A stretch of DNA of 64,000 bases from contig NZ_SRXT01000005.1 of the NCBI RefSeq assembly GCF_004792685.1, positions 1-64,000 of the forward strand, written 5' to 3'. Below, piece after piece: positions 16,539 to 25,571 of this stretch. The notes beneath the pieces were generated by a model. It searched no databases. It was not told the origin of the DNA and saw only the letters and a program-made list of their open reading frames with translations. The translations under genes and the position numbers were made by a program. How positions within the stretch are numbered: position 1 is the first letter of the stretch; each line of letters begins with the position of its first letter. The DNA is from Sphingomonas gei (GTDB taxonomy: Bacteria; Pseudomonadota; Alphaproteobacteria; Sphingomonadales; Sphingomonadaceae).

Positions 16539-19500
16539 TCAGAACTTGGCGCGGATGCCGAACTGGAAGCGGCGGTCATATTCGAACGAGCCGCCGGGCA
16601 GGAACTTCACTTCGCGATCCGGATCCTCCTCGGTCGGGCCGCTCACTTGCGCGCGCATCTTGATACGGGTGTTGAGCAGGTTCGAGCCCTGGAAGCTGAA
16701 TTCGAGCTGCGGCGTCACCGCGATGCGGATCGAGCCGTCGAGATAGCCCTCGGGCTCGTTCCACACCGGGAAGCCCAGGCAGCAATCGTTGACCGAGTTC
16801 ACATATTTGGAGCGCCAGTTGTAAGCGAGCCGGGCGCCGAACCAGTTCTTCTCGTACATCAGGATCGCGTTGAACGAATGGTCGGAGAGATTCTCCAGCC
16901 GATCGACCTGGATGTTGCCCGCCAGCGCCGAGCGCGCCACCGAGCTGCCGCCGGTGGTGTCGACCACCAGATTGGCGTTCTTGACGCCCTTGTTCTTGAT
17001 CCGGGTGTAGTTGGCCTGGACGCCGAGGCCGTCGAACGGCGCCGGCAGGAAGTCGAAATAGCGCTGGAAGGCGACTTCGAAGCCGTAGATCGAGGCACCG
17101 TCGCCATTGACCGGGCCGGTGACGATCACGTCGCGGGTGACGCCATTGTTGGTGATCGGGATCGAGAAGGTGCCGTTCTGGATATAATCGTGGAATTTCT
17201 TATAGAAGGCCGCAACGCTGAACGAGCCGAGCGTGCCGCTATATTTCTCCAGCGTCAGGTCGAACTGGTCGGCCTGGATCGGCTTGAGCCGCGGATTGCC
17301 CATCTGCGCGGTATAGCCGTAGCGCAGGCTCACCGGATTGCCGGCGGCGTCGAGCACGATCGCCGGGTTGCCGACGCGGATGTCCGATTGCGGCACGAAC
17401 GAGCGCTGCACCGCCATGAAGTTCTTGAGCAGCCCGATATCGGGCTTCGAAATCGCGCGCGATCCGGCAAAGCGGACGAACCAGTCGTCGCCTAGCCCGA
17501 AGCGGATGTTGAGGCTGGGCAGCCAGTAATTGCTGTTGTTGCGCACTGTCGACGGCGTGCTGCCGCCGCTGGCGAAGGCCTGATCCTCGAGCGAATTCTT
17601 CGCAAGGCACCCCGGCGAGATCGCATATTGGCCGGGCTGCAGACCGGCGATCACGTCGGGGGCGAGCGGTACGCAAACAGTCTCTTCCGGCGTGAACTTG
17701 ATTGCGTAGTTGAGCGCGCCCGCGCTTTCGACGCCAAGATTGACCCAGCGCAGGCCGATATTGCCGGTGACGTTCAGTCCGCCGATGCGCGCCTCGTCGC
17801 CGCCGAACTTGACCATCGCATAGGCCGATTTGGTCCGCTCGCTGACCTTGAGGACCTCGCCTGCGGTGAAGCAGCTATCATCCATCTCGTCCGGACGGTG
17901 ACAGATCGGGTTCCACAGCGAGGAGGCGATGCCGCCTTCGTCGGTCTGCCCGCCGATGCTGAAGCGGCGATAGGTCTCGTCGCGATTGGCGAGGATATCC
18001 GAGCGCATGAACACCAAGGGCGAGCCGTTGAGCAGGCCGCCGCCGAGCATGTCCTGGCCATATTCCCGCGTTTCCCAATAACCCGGGGCATAGCCTTCGA
18101 AATTGACCTTGCCGTCGACATAGGTGCGCGGACTGGTCAGGAACACCGAATCGCGCGGGTTGGTCTGCCAGTCCGAAGTGATGCTCGCCCAATTGTAGAG
18201 CGACCAGTTATGCTCCTGCCGGCGATCGGCATAGCGGCCGCCGAAGCGGATCTCCGCGAGCCAGGGCGAATTGAATTCATAGCCGCCGTCGAGGCGGAAG
18301 GCATCCATCTTGCCGGTGCTGTCGGTGACATGGTCCATCACCGAGGCGGGCGAATAGTTGCGCGGATCGGCGAGCGGCTGGCTGCCGATCTGGTTGTACC
18401 CGGACGGCGAGAGCAACGTCGCCCGGGGAAGCTCGCCGGTCAGATCGAGCGCGATGTTCGCATAGGAGCGGAAGTTGAGAGTGATGTCGTAATTGTAATT
18501 GGTCGCGCGGACGTGCTGATAGTCGAAGTTGAAGTGCAGCTTGTCGGTCGCCTGCCAGGTGAGGTTGAACGACGCGTCCTCGACCAGCCGCTTCTCGCTC
18601 GAATAGCGCGTCGCGACGTCAAGCGGGTCGCCGGCGCGGCACGGCTGGTTGGCGTGGCTGAAATCCGAATTGAGGCACGGCTGGTAGAAAGGCAGCCCGT
18701 TCTCGAGCACGCCATATTGGTCGGTCGAGCCGGGAAGATAGCCGGTATTCGTCGCGTTGGGGAGGCCGTAGCCCCAGCCGCCGCGCGATCCGGTGATCAC
18801 GCCGGTCTGGAACAGGCCGTCGTCGCGGAAGGTGAACGGCGTGCCGCCGCCCGCTTCATTGAAGCCGAGCCCGGGCGCGTCGGGCGGGGCGAGCAGGCTG
18901 CCATCGGTCCACACCGATGAGTGGTTGGAATTCGCGGGATCGACCCATGCCCAATAGCTCAGCAGCTGATGCTCGACCCACGTATTCTCATAGCGCGAGC
19001 GGTTATACTGGCCGGTCGCGACCAGGCTGCCGTCGTTGCTCTTCCATTGCAGCGCGCCCGATATGCCGAAGCGCTTGCGGTCATATTCGGTTTCGGAAAA
19101 GGCGATGCCCGACGGGATATAGGTCGTCCCCGGACCATAGACGCCGGGCGCGAACGGCATCATCCGCGGCAAGGTGACGCCGCGCGAATTGGTGATCACC
19201 TGCGAATAAGCGACATTGCCGAGCACGCCGAATTCGCCGATGCCGGTGGTCCAGCGGTTCGAATAGAGCGCCGAAGCGTCGGGAGTCACGCGCTGCGAGA
19301 TGTCGCCGTAATTCTGGGTGAGGCTCACCGTGAAGACCTGGCCGGTCTGGTCGAACGGCCGGCGGGTGCGCAGATTGACCGTGCCGGCGATACCGCCTTC
19401 GATCATCTCGGCGGTCTGGTTCTTATAGGTATCGACTCCGGCCATCAGCTCGGGGGAGACGTCGCTCCAGCTCAGGCCATAGCCCGAAGTGGCCGAGAAG

Positions 19501-19904
19501 GTGTCGCGGCCGTTGAACTCCGAGCGGACCTGCTGGAGGCCGCGGATGACCACGCCGGAGGGCTCCGCCGAATAATGCATGACGTCGTCGCGGGCGGCCG
19601 AGCGGATGACGGTGACGCCGGGGACACGCTGGAGCGCCTCGGCGACCGATTTGTCGGGGAAGGCGCCGATGTCCGTGGCAGTGATCGAATCGACCACCGT
19701 GTCCGAATCGCGCTTGAGCCGCGCGGCGGTCGCGAGCGCCTGGCGCTGGCCGGTGACGATGATGTCGCCCGCATCTTCGGGCTCCTGGGTCTCGGCCTGG
19801 GCGCCCGCGGCGTCCTGCGCGAGCGCGGGGATTGCATTGCCGAGCAGCCAGAGCGCGGTTCCCGCGACAAGGGCATTGCGAAAGCGCGCACGTCTCTTGA
19901 CCAT
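16539..19904 (-). CDS. TonB-dependent outer-membrane receptor 1
   Basis: A 1121-residue outer-membrane receptor that would import an oligosaccharide with TonB energy. It has a signal peptide (ends ...AIPALAQ), a TonB-box-like GDIIVTG, a plug domain (about 60-190) with ITATDIGAFPDKSVAEALQR and VPGVTVIRS, and then a beta-barrel of alternating aromatic strands ending in RFQFGIRAKF, with the terminal Phe used by the barrel-assembly machinery. It begins the minus-strand run receptor, halogenase, GH27, DUF4832. TTTCGTT operator-like sites lie 33 and about 120 bases upstream, so repression by the DeoR-type protein encoded nearby is likely. The ligand is inferred from the neighbours. Confidence 0.93.
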   Translation of the reverse strand: MVKRRARFRNALVAGTALWLLGNAIPALAQDAAGAQAETQEPEDAGDIIVTGQRQALATAARLKRDSDTVVDSITATDIGAFPDKSVAEALQRVPGVTVIRSAARDDVMHYSAEPSGVVIRGLQQVRSEFNGRDTFSATSGYGLSWSDVSPELMAGVDTYKNQTAEMIEGGIAGTVNLRTRRPFDQTGQVFTVSLTQNYGDISQRVTPDASALYSNRWTTGIGEFGVLGNVAYSQVITNSRGVTLPRMMPFAPGVYGPGTTYIPSGIAFSETEYDRKRFGISGALQWKSNDGSLVATGQYNRSRYENTWVEHQLLSYWAWVDPANSNHSSVWTDGSLLAPPDAPGLGFNEAGGGTPFTFRDDGLFQTGVITGSRGGWGYGLPNATNTGYLPGSTDQYGVLENGLPFYQPCLNSDFSHANQPCRAGDPLDVATRYSSEKRLVEDASFNLTWQATDKLHFNFDYQHVRATNYNYDITLNFRSYANIALDLTGELPRATLLSPSGYNQIGSQPLADPRNYSPASVMDHVTDSTGKMDAFRLDGGYEFNSPWLAEIRFGGRYADRRQEHNWSLYNWASITSDWQTNPRDSVFLTSPRTYVDGKVNFEGYAPGYWETREYGQDMLGGGLLNGSPLVFMRSDILANRDETYRRFSIGGQTDEGGIASSLWNPICHRPDEMDDSCFTAGEVLKVSERTKSAYAMVKFGGDEARIGGLNVTGNIGLRWVNLGVESAGALNYAIKFTPEETVCVPLAPDVIAGLQPGQYAISPGCLAKNSLEDQAFASGGSTPSTVRNNSNYWLPSLNIRFGLGDDWFVRFAGSRAISKPDIGLLKNFMAVQRSFVPQSDIRVGNPAIVLDAAGNPVSLRYGYTAQMGNPRLKPIQADQFDLTLEKYSGTLGSFSVAAFYKKFHDYIQNGTFSIPITNNGVTRDVIVTGPVNGDGASIYGFEVAFQRYFDFLPAPFDGLGVQANYTRIKNKGVKNANLVVDTTGGSSVARSALAGNIQVDRLENLSDHSFNAILMYEKNWFGARLAYNWRSKYVNSVNDCCLGFPVWNEPEGYLDGSIRIAVTPQLEFSFQGSNLLNTRIKMRAQVSGPTEEDPDREVKFLPGGSFEYDRRFQFGIRAKF

Positions 19905-19932
19905 TTTTTCCCCCGATTTGTAGCTGAAATCT

Positions 19933-20043
19933 AACGTTTCGTTACATTGGTATTGCAGTTGTACGCATGATTCTGTCGCCTTCGCAAGGAGGAATTATCT
20001 GATAAATTCGCATAAATCGCGAAAACGAAACAAAAGGAAATTT
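19933..20043. promoter_or_regulatory. Two operator candidates for the DeoR/AgaR-type repressor upstream of receptor 1
   Basis: The core TTTCGTT occurs at 19937-19943 on the plus strand, inside CTAACGTTTCGTTACATTGG. Its complement AACGAAA occurs at 20024-20030, inside GCGAAAACGAAACAAAAGGA. The stretch around them is AT-rich and likely contains the receptor 1 promoter. The same core is found in front of the repressor gene itself and the AgaZ-type gene. Confidence 0.55.
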
Positions 20044-20107
20044 ATGCGTGTGCGGGTTGGGCCGAGGGTGCCGATTCTCGATTTTGGATCCGTGCACGGA
20101 CAGCGCC

Positions 20108-20214
20108 GGTCCCCCGGCGAAGGCCGGGCCCCGCTTCTGCCTACTGCGAAGTCGTAGGGGAGTGCTGGTGTTTCTGGACGCCTGCAACTGGGCCCCGGCC
20201 TTCGCCGGAGAACA
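20108..20214. repeat. REP-like palindromic pair
   Basis: Two hairpins of the same family as at 9696: CCCCCGGCGAAGGCCGGGCC at the left and GGCCCCGGCCTTCGCCGG at the right, about 70 bases apart. The element sits between the promoter of receptor 1 and the 3' end of receptor 2. Confidence 0.7.
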
Positions 20215-20311
20215 GAATCAAGACAGCAGGATAAGGCTCGGCTCCGAACATCGCCGCCTCGGCCGCGACGCTCCATCCGGAGCGCATCAGGTCAGGCTGA
20301 TCGGTGGGGCT

Positions 20312-23176
20312 CTACAGCCGCGCGCGGATCCCGGCGAAGAACGAGCGGCCCGAATATTCGTAGAAGTTCGGCACGTTGCGATAGGTGTTGAACCGCTGGA
20401 TGTCCGAGCCGAGCAGGTTCGAACCCTGGACATAGACCGACAGATTCTTGGTCACGTCGTACGAAATGCTCGCCGACACTTCGTGATAGGGATCTTCCTT
20501 GACCGGGAGGTACCCCAGATTGCCCGACTGGGCGTACACGTAGCGCGACTGATAGCTGTACGAGACCTGCGCGCCCAAACCGTTCTTCTCGTAGAACAGC
20601 TTGGCATTTGCCGAGAACGGGATCGCCCCCGGCAGATCGGTGGTCACATCCCCCGATTTGGCGCGCGAATGGTTGTAGGTCAAATTGGCCTGGACGCCGA
20701 AGCCGTTGTCGAGGAAATACTGCCCGCCCAATTCGACGCCGTAGACGTCGGCCGCGTCGCCGTTGACCACCTGATATTCGACGAAGGGGAAGGCCTGTTG
20801 CTGGTTGGCCGGCTGCGCGGTCGGGGTGATCGTGACGTCGACCGGCACCGTCGAAACGAAGTTGGTGATGTGCTTGTAGAAGCCCGCGAGCGTCAGCGCG
20901 AGGCGGTTCGACGGATAGAATTCGAGCGAAGCATCGAGCTGGTCGGCCTCGGTCGGCTTCAGGTTCGGATTGCCGGCATCGTAGATGATGTAGGTGCCCG
21001 ATTGCGCCGACGTCGCGTCCTTGGCGGGCGAGAGCTCGCCGAAGGTCGGCCGCGAAATCGCCTGCGAGGCGGCGAGGCGCAGGCGCAGCCCGTCGGTCAG
21101 GTCATAAGCGAAATTGGCGGCGGGGAGCAGGCGGGTATAGTCGCCGCCGCCGTTGATCGCGTCGACCGGGTTGAAGTCGACGTCGTTGTCCTGGGTGCCG
21201 GCGCGCGGGATGATGCTCGCGATGGTCGCGCCATAGCCGGTCGACGAGACCTTGGTGGAGACCAGCCGCGCGCCGATGTCGCCGCGCCAGCGGCTGCCCG
21301 CGAAGTTGATCTGGGCATAGCCCGCCCAGGTCCGCTCCTTGATGCGATACGAAGCGGGAAGATCGGGCTCGATCACCTGAGTCGAATAGCCCGCCGGATA
21401 GGGCGACAGCGTGCACCCCGGGATCGTCGCGCCGGTGGCGTCGAGGCAGCTGTTCGGATCGAGGATCGCCGGGTTGGCATCTGCCTTGGGCAGAGCGGCG
21501 AGATAGGTGTCGATGTCGAACGACGGGAAGTTGCGCGGGAAATTGCCCGAGAGCTTGTTCAGGATGCCGTCGCTATTGCCGGGACGGACCACGTCGGCGC
21601 CGAGCTGGCCGAAGGTGAACGGATAGCCGCAATAATTGCACGACGTGGTATATTGGTTGTCGATCGTCGAGACGGTCTTGGTGCGATCGGTCCAGGCGCC
21701 GCCGAAGCTGACCGACTTGAACACTCCGCCGAGCGACAATTCGCCGTCGAGCTTCACGCCCTTGGTGCGGTCCTCGATGTCCTGGCCCTGGATGCCGATA
21801 TAATGCGCGCGGAAATCGTCGTTGGTCGCCTGGTCGAGCGTGCGGCCGCCGGGAAGGGTGATGGCGAGGTCGGGGATGCCGTTGTCGCGCGCCGCGAATT
21901 CCGCCGAGGCGCCGGGGATGCCGGCGACGACGAAGCGGTTCCTGCCGCCGGCATTGTCGCGCGCCTTGCCGAAATAGCCGTCCAGCGCGAACTTCAGGCT
22001 CTCGCTTGCCCGCCAGTCGATATGGCCGCCGATCTGATAGGTCTGGCTCTTGCGCGGCTCGTCGGTGGTGAGCACTTCGGAGACCAGATCGTCGAGCGCG
22101 AAATTGGTGATGACATGGTTGGCATCGGCCTTGATCGATGCCGGATCCCAGCGCAGCGAACCGTCGTCGCCGAGCGGATTGAGATAGTTGGACGAGCGAT
22201 AATTGTGCTGGGTGACGTCGTAATGGCTGTAGACGCCGTCGATGGTCAGCTCGAAGCTGCTCGACGGCTTCCACTGGAACGACCCGGCCGAGCCGATCCG
22301 CTCGCGCTCGCCGCTGACCGTGCCGACGCTGTAATAATCGGGCCAGATGAAGGCCGGACCGTTCGCATCGGGGTTGATCTGGCCATTGCCGTCGAAGTCG
22401 ACGCCGTACGCCGCCTCGGTGCCGTCGGTGATCGAATATTCGCCGAGATTGTCGGTGCGGAACTTGTACTTGTTGTAGCTCGCGCCGAACATGATCCCCA
22501 TCGTGCCATCGGCGAAGCTGGTGCTGAATACACCCGAGACCTTGTAGCCGCCCTTCTCGACCAGATCGTTATACTGGCCTTCGATCGCGACCGAGGCATG
22601 CGTGCCGGGATTGTCGAGCGGGCGTGCGGTGCGCAGATCGACATTGCCGCCGATGCTGCCTTCGAGCGCCGAGGCCTGGACCGCCTTTTGCACTTCGGCG
22701 CCGGAGATGATCTCCGACGGCAGCACGTCGAAGGCGAACGAGCGATCGGACCCGTCGGTCGGCAGGATGCGGCCGTTGAACGTGGTGATCGCGAAATTCT
22801 CGCCGAGCCCGCGGATGGTGATGTCGCGGCCCTCGCCGCGGCCGTCACGCCCGACGGTCACGCCGGGGATGTTGGCCAGCGCCTCGGCGACGTTGCGGTT
22901 GGGGAATTTGCCCAGCTCCTCGGAGGAGATCGCGTCGACGATGGTATCGGCGTTGCGCTTGGCCTGGATCGAGCGCAACAGGCTGCCGCGGACGCCGCGC
23001 ACGACGACGGTATCGACATCGTCGTCCGCCGCATCGGTCTGGGGCTCGGCCTGCATCGCCGGCGCCGGCTCGGCGACCGGATCGCTGGTCTGGGCAGCGG
23101 CGCCCGATGCGGCGAGAAGCGCGGTCGCACTTGCGCTGCCCATTGCCAGGCTAAGCCAGAAACGCTGTCGGGTCAT
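20312..23176 (-). CDS. TonB-dependent outer-membrane receptor 2
   Basis: A 954-residue TonB-dependent receptor with a signal peptide ending in ASGAAAQ, a TonB-box-like DTVVVRGVRG, a plug with ISSEELGKFPNRNVAEALAN and IPGVTVGRDGRGEGRDITIR, and a large beta-barrel ending in FFAGIRARL. This plug pattern is typical of the oligosaccharide receptors of Caulobacter and sphingomonads. GAGGAG stands about 7 bases before the ATG. The gene is divergent from the DeoR-type repressor across 166 bases that hold a clear operator candidate. It is distinct in sequence from receptor 1, so the locus may take up two substrate sizes or forms. Confidence 0.93.
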   Translation of the reverse strand: MTRQRFWLSLAMGSASATALLAASGAAAQTSDPVAEPAPAMQAEPQTDAADDDVDTVVVRGVRGSLLRSIQAKRNADTIVDAISSEELGKFPNRNVAEALANIPGVTVGRDGRGEGRDITIRGLGENFAITTFNGRILPTDGSDRSFAFDVLPSEIISGAEVQKAVQASALEGSIGGNVDLRTARPLDNPGTHASVAIEGQYNDLVEKGGYKVSGVFSTSFADGTMGIMFGASYNKYKFRTDNLGEYSITDGTEAAYGVDFDGNGQINPDANGPAFIWPDYYSVGTVSGERERIGSAGSFQWKPSSSFELTIDGVYSHYDVTQHNYRSSNYLNPLGDDGSLRWDPASIKADANHVITNFALDDLVSEVLTTDEPRKSQTYQIGGHIDWRASESLKFALDGYFGKARDNAGGRNRFVVAGIPGASAEFAARDNGIPDLAITLPGGRTLDQATNDDFRAHYIGIQGQDIEDRTKGVKLDGELSLGGVFKSVSFGGAWTDRTKTVSTIDNQYTTSCNYCGYPFTFGQLGADVVRPGNSDGILNKLSGNFPRNFPSFDIDTYLAALPKADANPAILDPNSCLDATGATIPGCTLSPYPAGYSTQVIEPDLPASYRIKERTWAGYAQINFAGSRWRGDIGARLVSTKVSSTGYGATIASIIPRAGTQDNDVDFNPVDAINGGGDYTRLLPAANFAYDLTDGLRLRLAASQAISRPTFGELSPAKDATSAQSGTYIIYDAGNPNLKPTEADQLDASLEFYPSNRLALTLAGFYKHITNFVSTVPVDVTITPTAQPANQQQAFPFVEYQVVNGDAADVYGVELGGQYFLDNGFGVQANLTYNHSRAKSGDVTTDLPGAIPFSANAKLFYEKNGLGAQVSYSYQSRYVYAQSGNLGYLPVKEDPYHEVSASISYDVTKNLSVYVQGSNLLGSDIQRFNTYRNVPNFYEYSGRSFFAGIRARL

Positions 23177-23266
23177 TGCCAGTCTCCTCGATCATGGCCG
23201 CAACGCCCACAAACCACGGCCGCGCGATATATTGCGTTTGGTAATGCTAGCGTCGTGATACTGTCA

Positions 23267-23297
23267 AATACAAAAGAAACGAAACGCATTCTGTTTG
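23267..23297. promoter_or_regulatory. Operator candidate between receptor 2 and the DeoR-type repressor gene
   Basis: Read on the minus strand this stretch gives GCGTTTCGTTTCTTTTGT, two tandem TTTCGTT/TTTC-like units. This fits, from memory, the form of the E. coli AgaR consensus (TTTCRTTT followed by pyrimidine-rich TTY repeats). It lies about 90 bases upstream of receptor 2 and 50 upstream of the repressor start, well placed to control both. Confidence 0.6.
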
Positions 23298-23342
23298 TTG
23301 TCGCCGCTCTATGTCGCTGGTAAGCCCGTTTCGGGAGGTTTT

Positions 23343-24125
23343 ATGTCCGTCATTATCCGAGACACCAGCGAACGGCGCCAGCAGATCAGCGCGCTGGTGC
23401 GCGAGCGGGGCAGCGTGCAGGTCGCGCCGCTCGCCGCGCGGTTCGGCGTGTCGATGCAGACGATCCGCAAGGACCTGCATTATCTCGAGAAGCGCGGCGT
23501 CGCCGAACGCTCTTATGGCGGCGCGATTTCCGCCGACGCCGTCAATGTCGTCGCCGAGCCGCCGCTCGAGGCCAAGCGCGCGAGCAATATCGACGAGAAA
23601 GCGCGGATCGGCGCGCTGGCGGCGTCGATGGTGCGCCCCGGCGATTCGATCGTGCTCGATTCAGGCACCACGACGCTCCAGATCGCACACCATTTGCCCG
23701 ACGACGAGGACATCACCGTCCTCACCAACGATCTCGACATTCTCTGTGCGCTTGCCCGCAAGGAGCGGATCGGCGTGGTCATGCTCGGCGGTGCGCTGCG
23801 CCGCCGCAACCGCGCCTTTTACGGTGCGCAGACCGAAAGCGCGCTCGAGGATCTGCATGTCGATAAGCTGTTTTTGGGGGTCGACGGTTTCGATCTCGAG
23901 CGTGGCATCACCACCCATTTCGAGCCCGAGGCGATGCTCAACCGCAAGATGGCCAAGGCGGCGCGCCAGGTGATCGCGGTGACCGACAAGTCGAAATTCG
24001 GCAAGGTCTGCCTGCACCGCATCCTCAGTGTCGGCGAGATCGACGACCTGATCACCGACGCCGACGATTCGGACGGGATCCAGGCGGCGGCGGAGCGTGC
24101 GGGGTTCCGGCTGCATTTGGTTTGA
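23343..24125 (+). CDS. DeoR-family (AgaR-like) transcriptional repressor
   Basis: A 260-residue DeoR-type regulator. The N-terminal helix-turn-helix reads ISALVRERGSVQVAPLAARF followed by GVSMQTIRKDLHYLEKRG and the usual AERSYGGAI; the C-terminal DeoRC sugar-phosphate sensor domain includes GDSIVLDSGTTTLQIA, VLTNDLDI, MLGGALRRRN and FLGVDGFDLERGITT. GGGAGG precedes the ATG at 23343; an in-frame ATG at 23295 lacks such a site. Known members (AgaR, GlpR, GatR) sense phosphorylated sugars. The surrounding galactoside and AgaS/AgaZ-type genes and the TTTCGTT sites in their promoters suggest an AgaR-like local repressor responding to an amino-sugar or tagatose phosphate. Confidence 0.93.
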   Translation: MSVIIRDTSERRQQISALVRERGSVQVAPLAARFGVSMQTIRKDLHYLEKRGVAERSYGGAISADAVNVVAEPPLEAKRASNIDEKARIGALAASMVRPGDSIVLDSGTTTLQIAHHLPDDEDITVLTNDLDILCALARKERIGVVMLGGALRRRNRAFYGAQTESALEDLHVDKLFLGVDGFDLERGITTHFEPEAMLNRKMAKAARQVIAVTDKSKFGKVCLHRILSVGEIDDLITDADDSDGIQAAAERAGFRLHLV

Positions 24126-24156
24126 GGAGTGGGGCTTCGTCGAGAAGCCTGTTTGC

Positions 24157-24298
24157 TCTCCCGCGAAGGCTGGGACCCAGTATCGCCGAATGCTGCCAGT
24201 AAGGCCCCTTCTTCGTCATCCCGGCGAAAGCCGGGACCCAGGGTCACAGGCGACACCGCTTTCGGCTCTGGGCCCCGGCTTTCGCCGGGGTGACGGAA
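24157..24298. repeat. Cluster of REP-like palindromes
   Basis: Three members of the dispersed palindrome family in the 200-base convergent gap: CTCCCGCGAAGGCTGGGACC, then CATCCCGGCGAAAGCCGGGA, then CCCCGGCTTTCGCCGGGGTG. The last two form a head-to-head pair around about 40 bases. They separate the repressor gene from the amidohydrolase gene and could act as a bidirectional transcription barrier. Confidence 0.7.
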
Positions 24299-24325
24299 TA
24301 AGTATGCGATCGCGGGCGGTGCGAC

Positions 24326-25432
24326 CTACCGCACTCGGCTGAAAAACCGCCGCGCGTTCTTATAGTAGATCTTGTCGATCACTCCGCGCGGCAGCGCCAG
24401 CCCCTTGGCATCCGCGTTGATCGCGTCGACGCGCTGGCTCAGCGGCGTCGCCAGATAGCGCCAGTCCGCACGCCAGACCCGATCGGCCTCGGCTGGGAAA
24501 TCGCTCGTCGCCGGCGGGTTCTGCGCGCGCGCCGCGGGGTCGGGCGGGCTGTCGGTCAGGTCGGTGCCGTAGAGGATGCGGTCCTGATATTTGACGAAGA
24601 AATTGCGCACCCGGTCGAGATCGGCGGTCGACTGCGCCTGCAGGTTCGACATCCGCGCGGCCAGATCGACCACGGCACGGGGATGCTGATCGAGGAAACG
24701 GGCGAGTTCGTCGACGCTCCATTCGAGGCTCCCCATATGCGCGCCGTCGAAGGCGAGCTTGGGATGCTTGGCGACGAAGCGGTCGCGCGCGGCGATCAGC
24801 GCCTCGTAGCTCGGCTCCTCGGGGTGGAGGTACATGTAATATTCGGGATGCGCGCGGAAGTAGCTGCGGTCGTTCTCGGTCGTCATCTGGTCGAGCGGCA
24901 GCCAGCAATTCTTGGGCTCGGCCTGGTGCGCGATCAGCGGGATCCCGCGCTGTTCGAGATGCGCCATCACCCCATCGAAGCGCGGATCGTCGATGAACAC
25001 GCGTTTGCCCTGCGCATCCTTCTCGACCATGCCGATATTCTTCCAGATCTTGACCGCCACCGCGCCCTTGGCGACTTCCCGGTCGATCGCGCGGATCGTG
25101 CGCTCGGTCCAGTCCGGCGTGCCGAACCCCTTCATCGAGAAGGTCGTCGCGAACTGGAGGTGCTTGGGGTCGCTGGCGCGCATCGCATGCGCGATCGTCG
25201 CCTGGAGCGGCACCGGCGGGAAATCGGGATAATCGACGTTGATCGCGAGCAATTCGAAGCGATCGCGCCGTGCCACTTCGAGGAAGGCGGGGTCGTTCAC
25301 ATTGGCATGGACATGCGCGTCGAACTTGGCGACCTTGGTGAAGTCGGCCTCGCCATAGCCGCGCTCTGGCGCCGTCGCGCCCGTCGCCAGCGCCGACGCT
25401 CCAACCAACAGCATCATTCCCCAAATGCGCAT
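24326..25432 (-). CDS. Secreted amidohydrolase-2 family protein
   Basis: A 368-residue metal-dependent hydrolase-like protein of the amidohydrolase-2 type. An N-terminal signal (MRIWGMMLLVGASALATGAT) precedes the barrel. FDAHVHANVND is the HxH metal motif of strand 1; VKIWKNIG carries a Lys, IPLIAHQAEP and LAFDGAHMG carry the later His residues, and ILYGTDLTD gives the final Asp. A longer frame to 25759 would cross the divergent promoter; GGGAGCTAGGA precedes the chosen ATG at 25432. It is divergent from the GH36 gene across a palindromic operator. It does not resemble NagA/AgaA deacetylases closely; lactonase or decarboxylase activity is possible. Confidence 0.85.
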   Translation of the reverse strand: MRIWGMMLLVGASALATGATAPERGYGEADFTKVAKFDAHVHANVNDPAFLEVARRDRFELLAINVDYPDFPPVPLQATIAHAMRASDPKHLQFATTFSMKGFGTPDWTERTIRAIDREVAKGAVAVKIWKNIGMVEKDAQGKRVFIDDPRFDGVMAHLEQRGIPLIAHQAEPKNCWLPLDQMTTENDRSYFRAHPEYYMYLHPEEPSYEALIAARDRFVAKHPKLAFDGAHMGSLEWSVDELARFLDQHPRAVVDLAARMSNLQAQSTADLDRVRNFFVKYQDRILYGTDLTDSPPDPAARAQNPPATSDFPAEADRVWRADWRYLATPLSQRVDAINADAKGLALPRGVIDKIYYKNARRFFSRVR

Positions 25433-25450
25433 TCCTAGCTCCCTATCGAT

Positions 25451-25494
25451 GCAAATCGAAACGTAACGTTCTTTTTTGTTGCGTTTTGATTTGC
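25451..25494. promoter_or_regulatory. Palindromic operator between amidohydrolase and GH36 genes
   Basis: A 13-base inverted repeat with one mismatch: GCAAATCGAAACG at 25451-25463 and CGTTTTGATTTGC at 25482-25494, separated by 18 T-rich bases. Each arm contains a TTTCGAT/TTTTGAT version of the core seen in the other promoters. It lies in the middle of the 139-base divergent gap, so one bound repressor could shut both promoters. Confidence 0.6.
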
Positions 25495-25571
25495 GCCGCA
25501 TCCGGGCTTGGTGCAAGCTCTTTCCGAACGGCTGCCGCCCATAGCGGGGCCTGTGCTGGAGAGAGACCAAG

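Larger units (their letters stand above)
19905..20311. other. Intergenic region between the two TonB receptor genes
   Basis: 407 bases without a gene. The part next to receptor 1 is AT-rich and holds two TTTCGTT-type operator candidates; the middle holds a REP-like palindrome pair at 20108-20214; the rest, just after the receptor 2 stop, shows nothing recognisable. Short frames in it on both strands have no family resemblance. Confidence 0.6.

Noticed and set aside
11896..16663. Several long plus-strand frames opposite the GH27, halogenase and DUF4832 genes
   Set aside because: No motif or ribosome binding site; the minus-strand genes overlap each other in the way real operons do.
20048..23323. 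A 1091-codon plus-strand frame opposite TonB receptor 2
   Set aside because: The receptor on the minus strand has signal peptide, plug and barrel; the opposite frame is a composition shadow.
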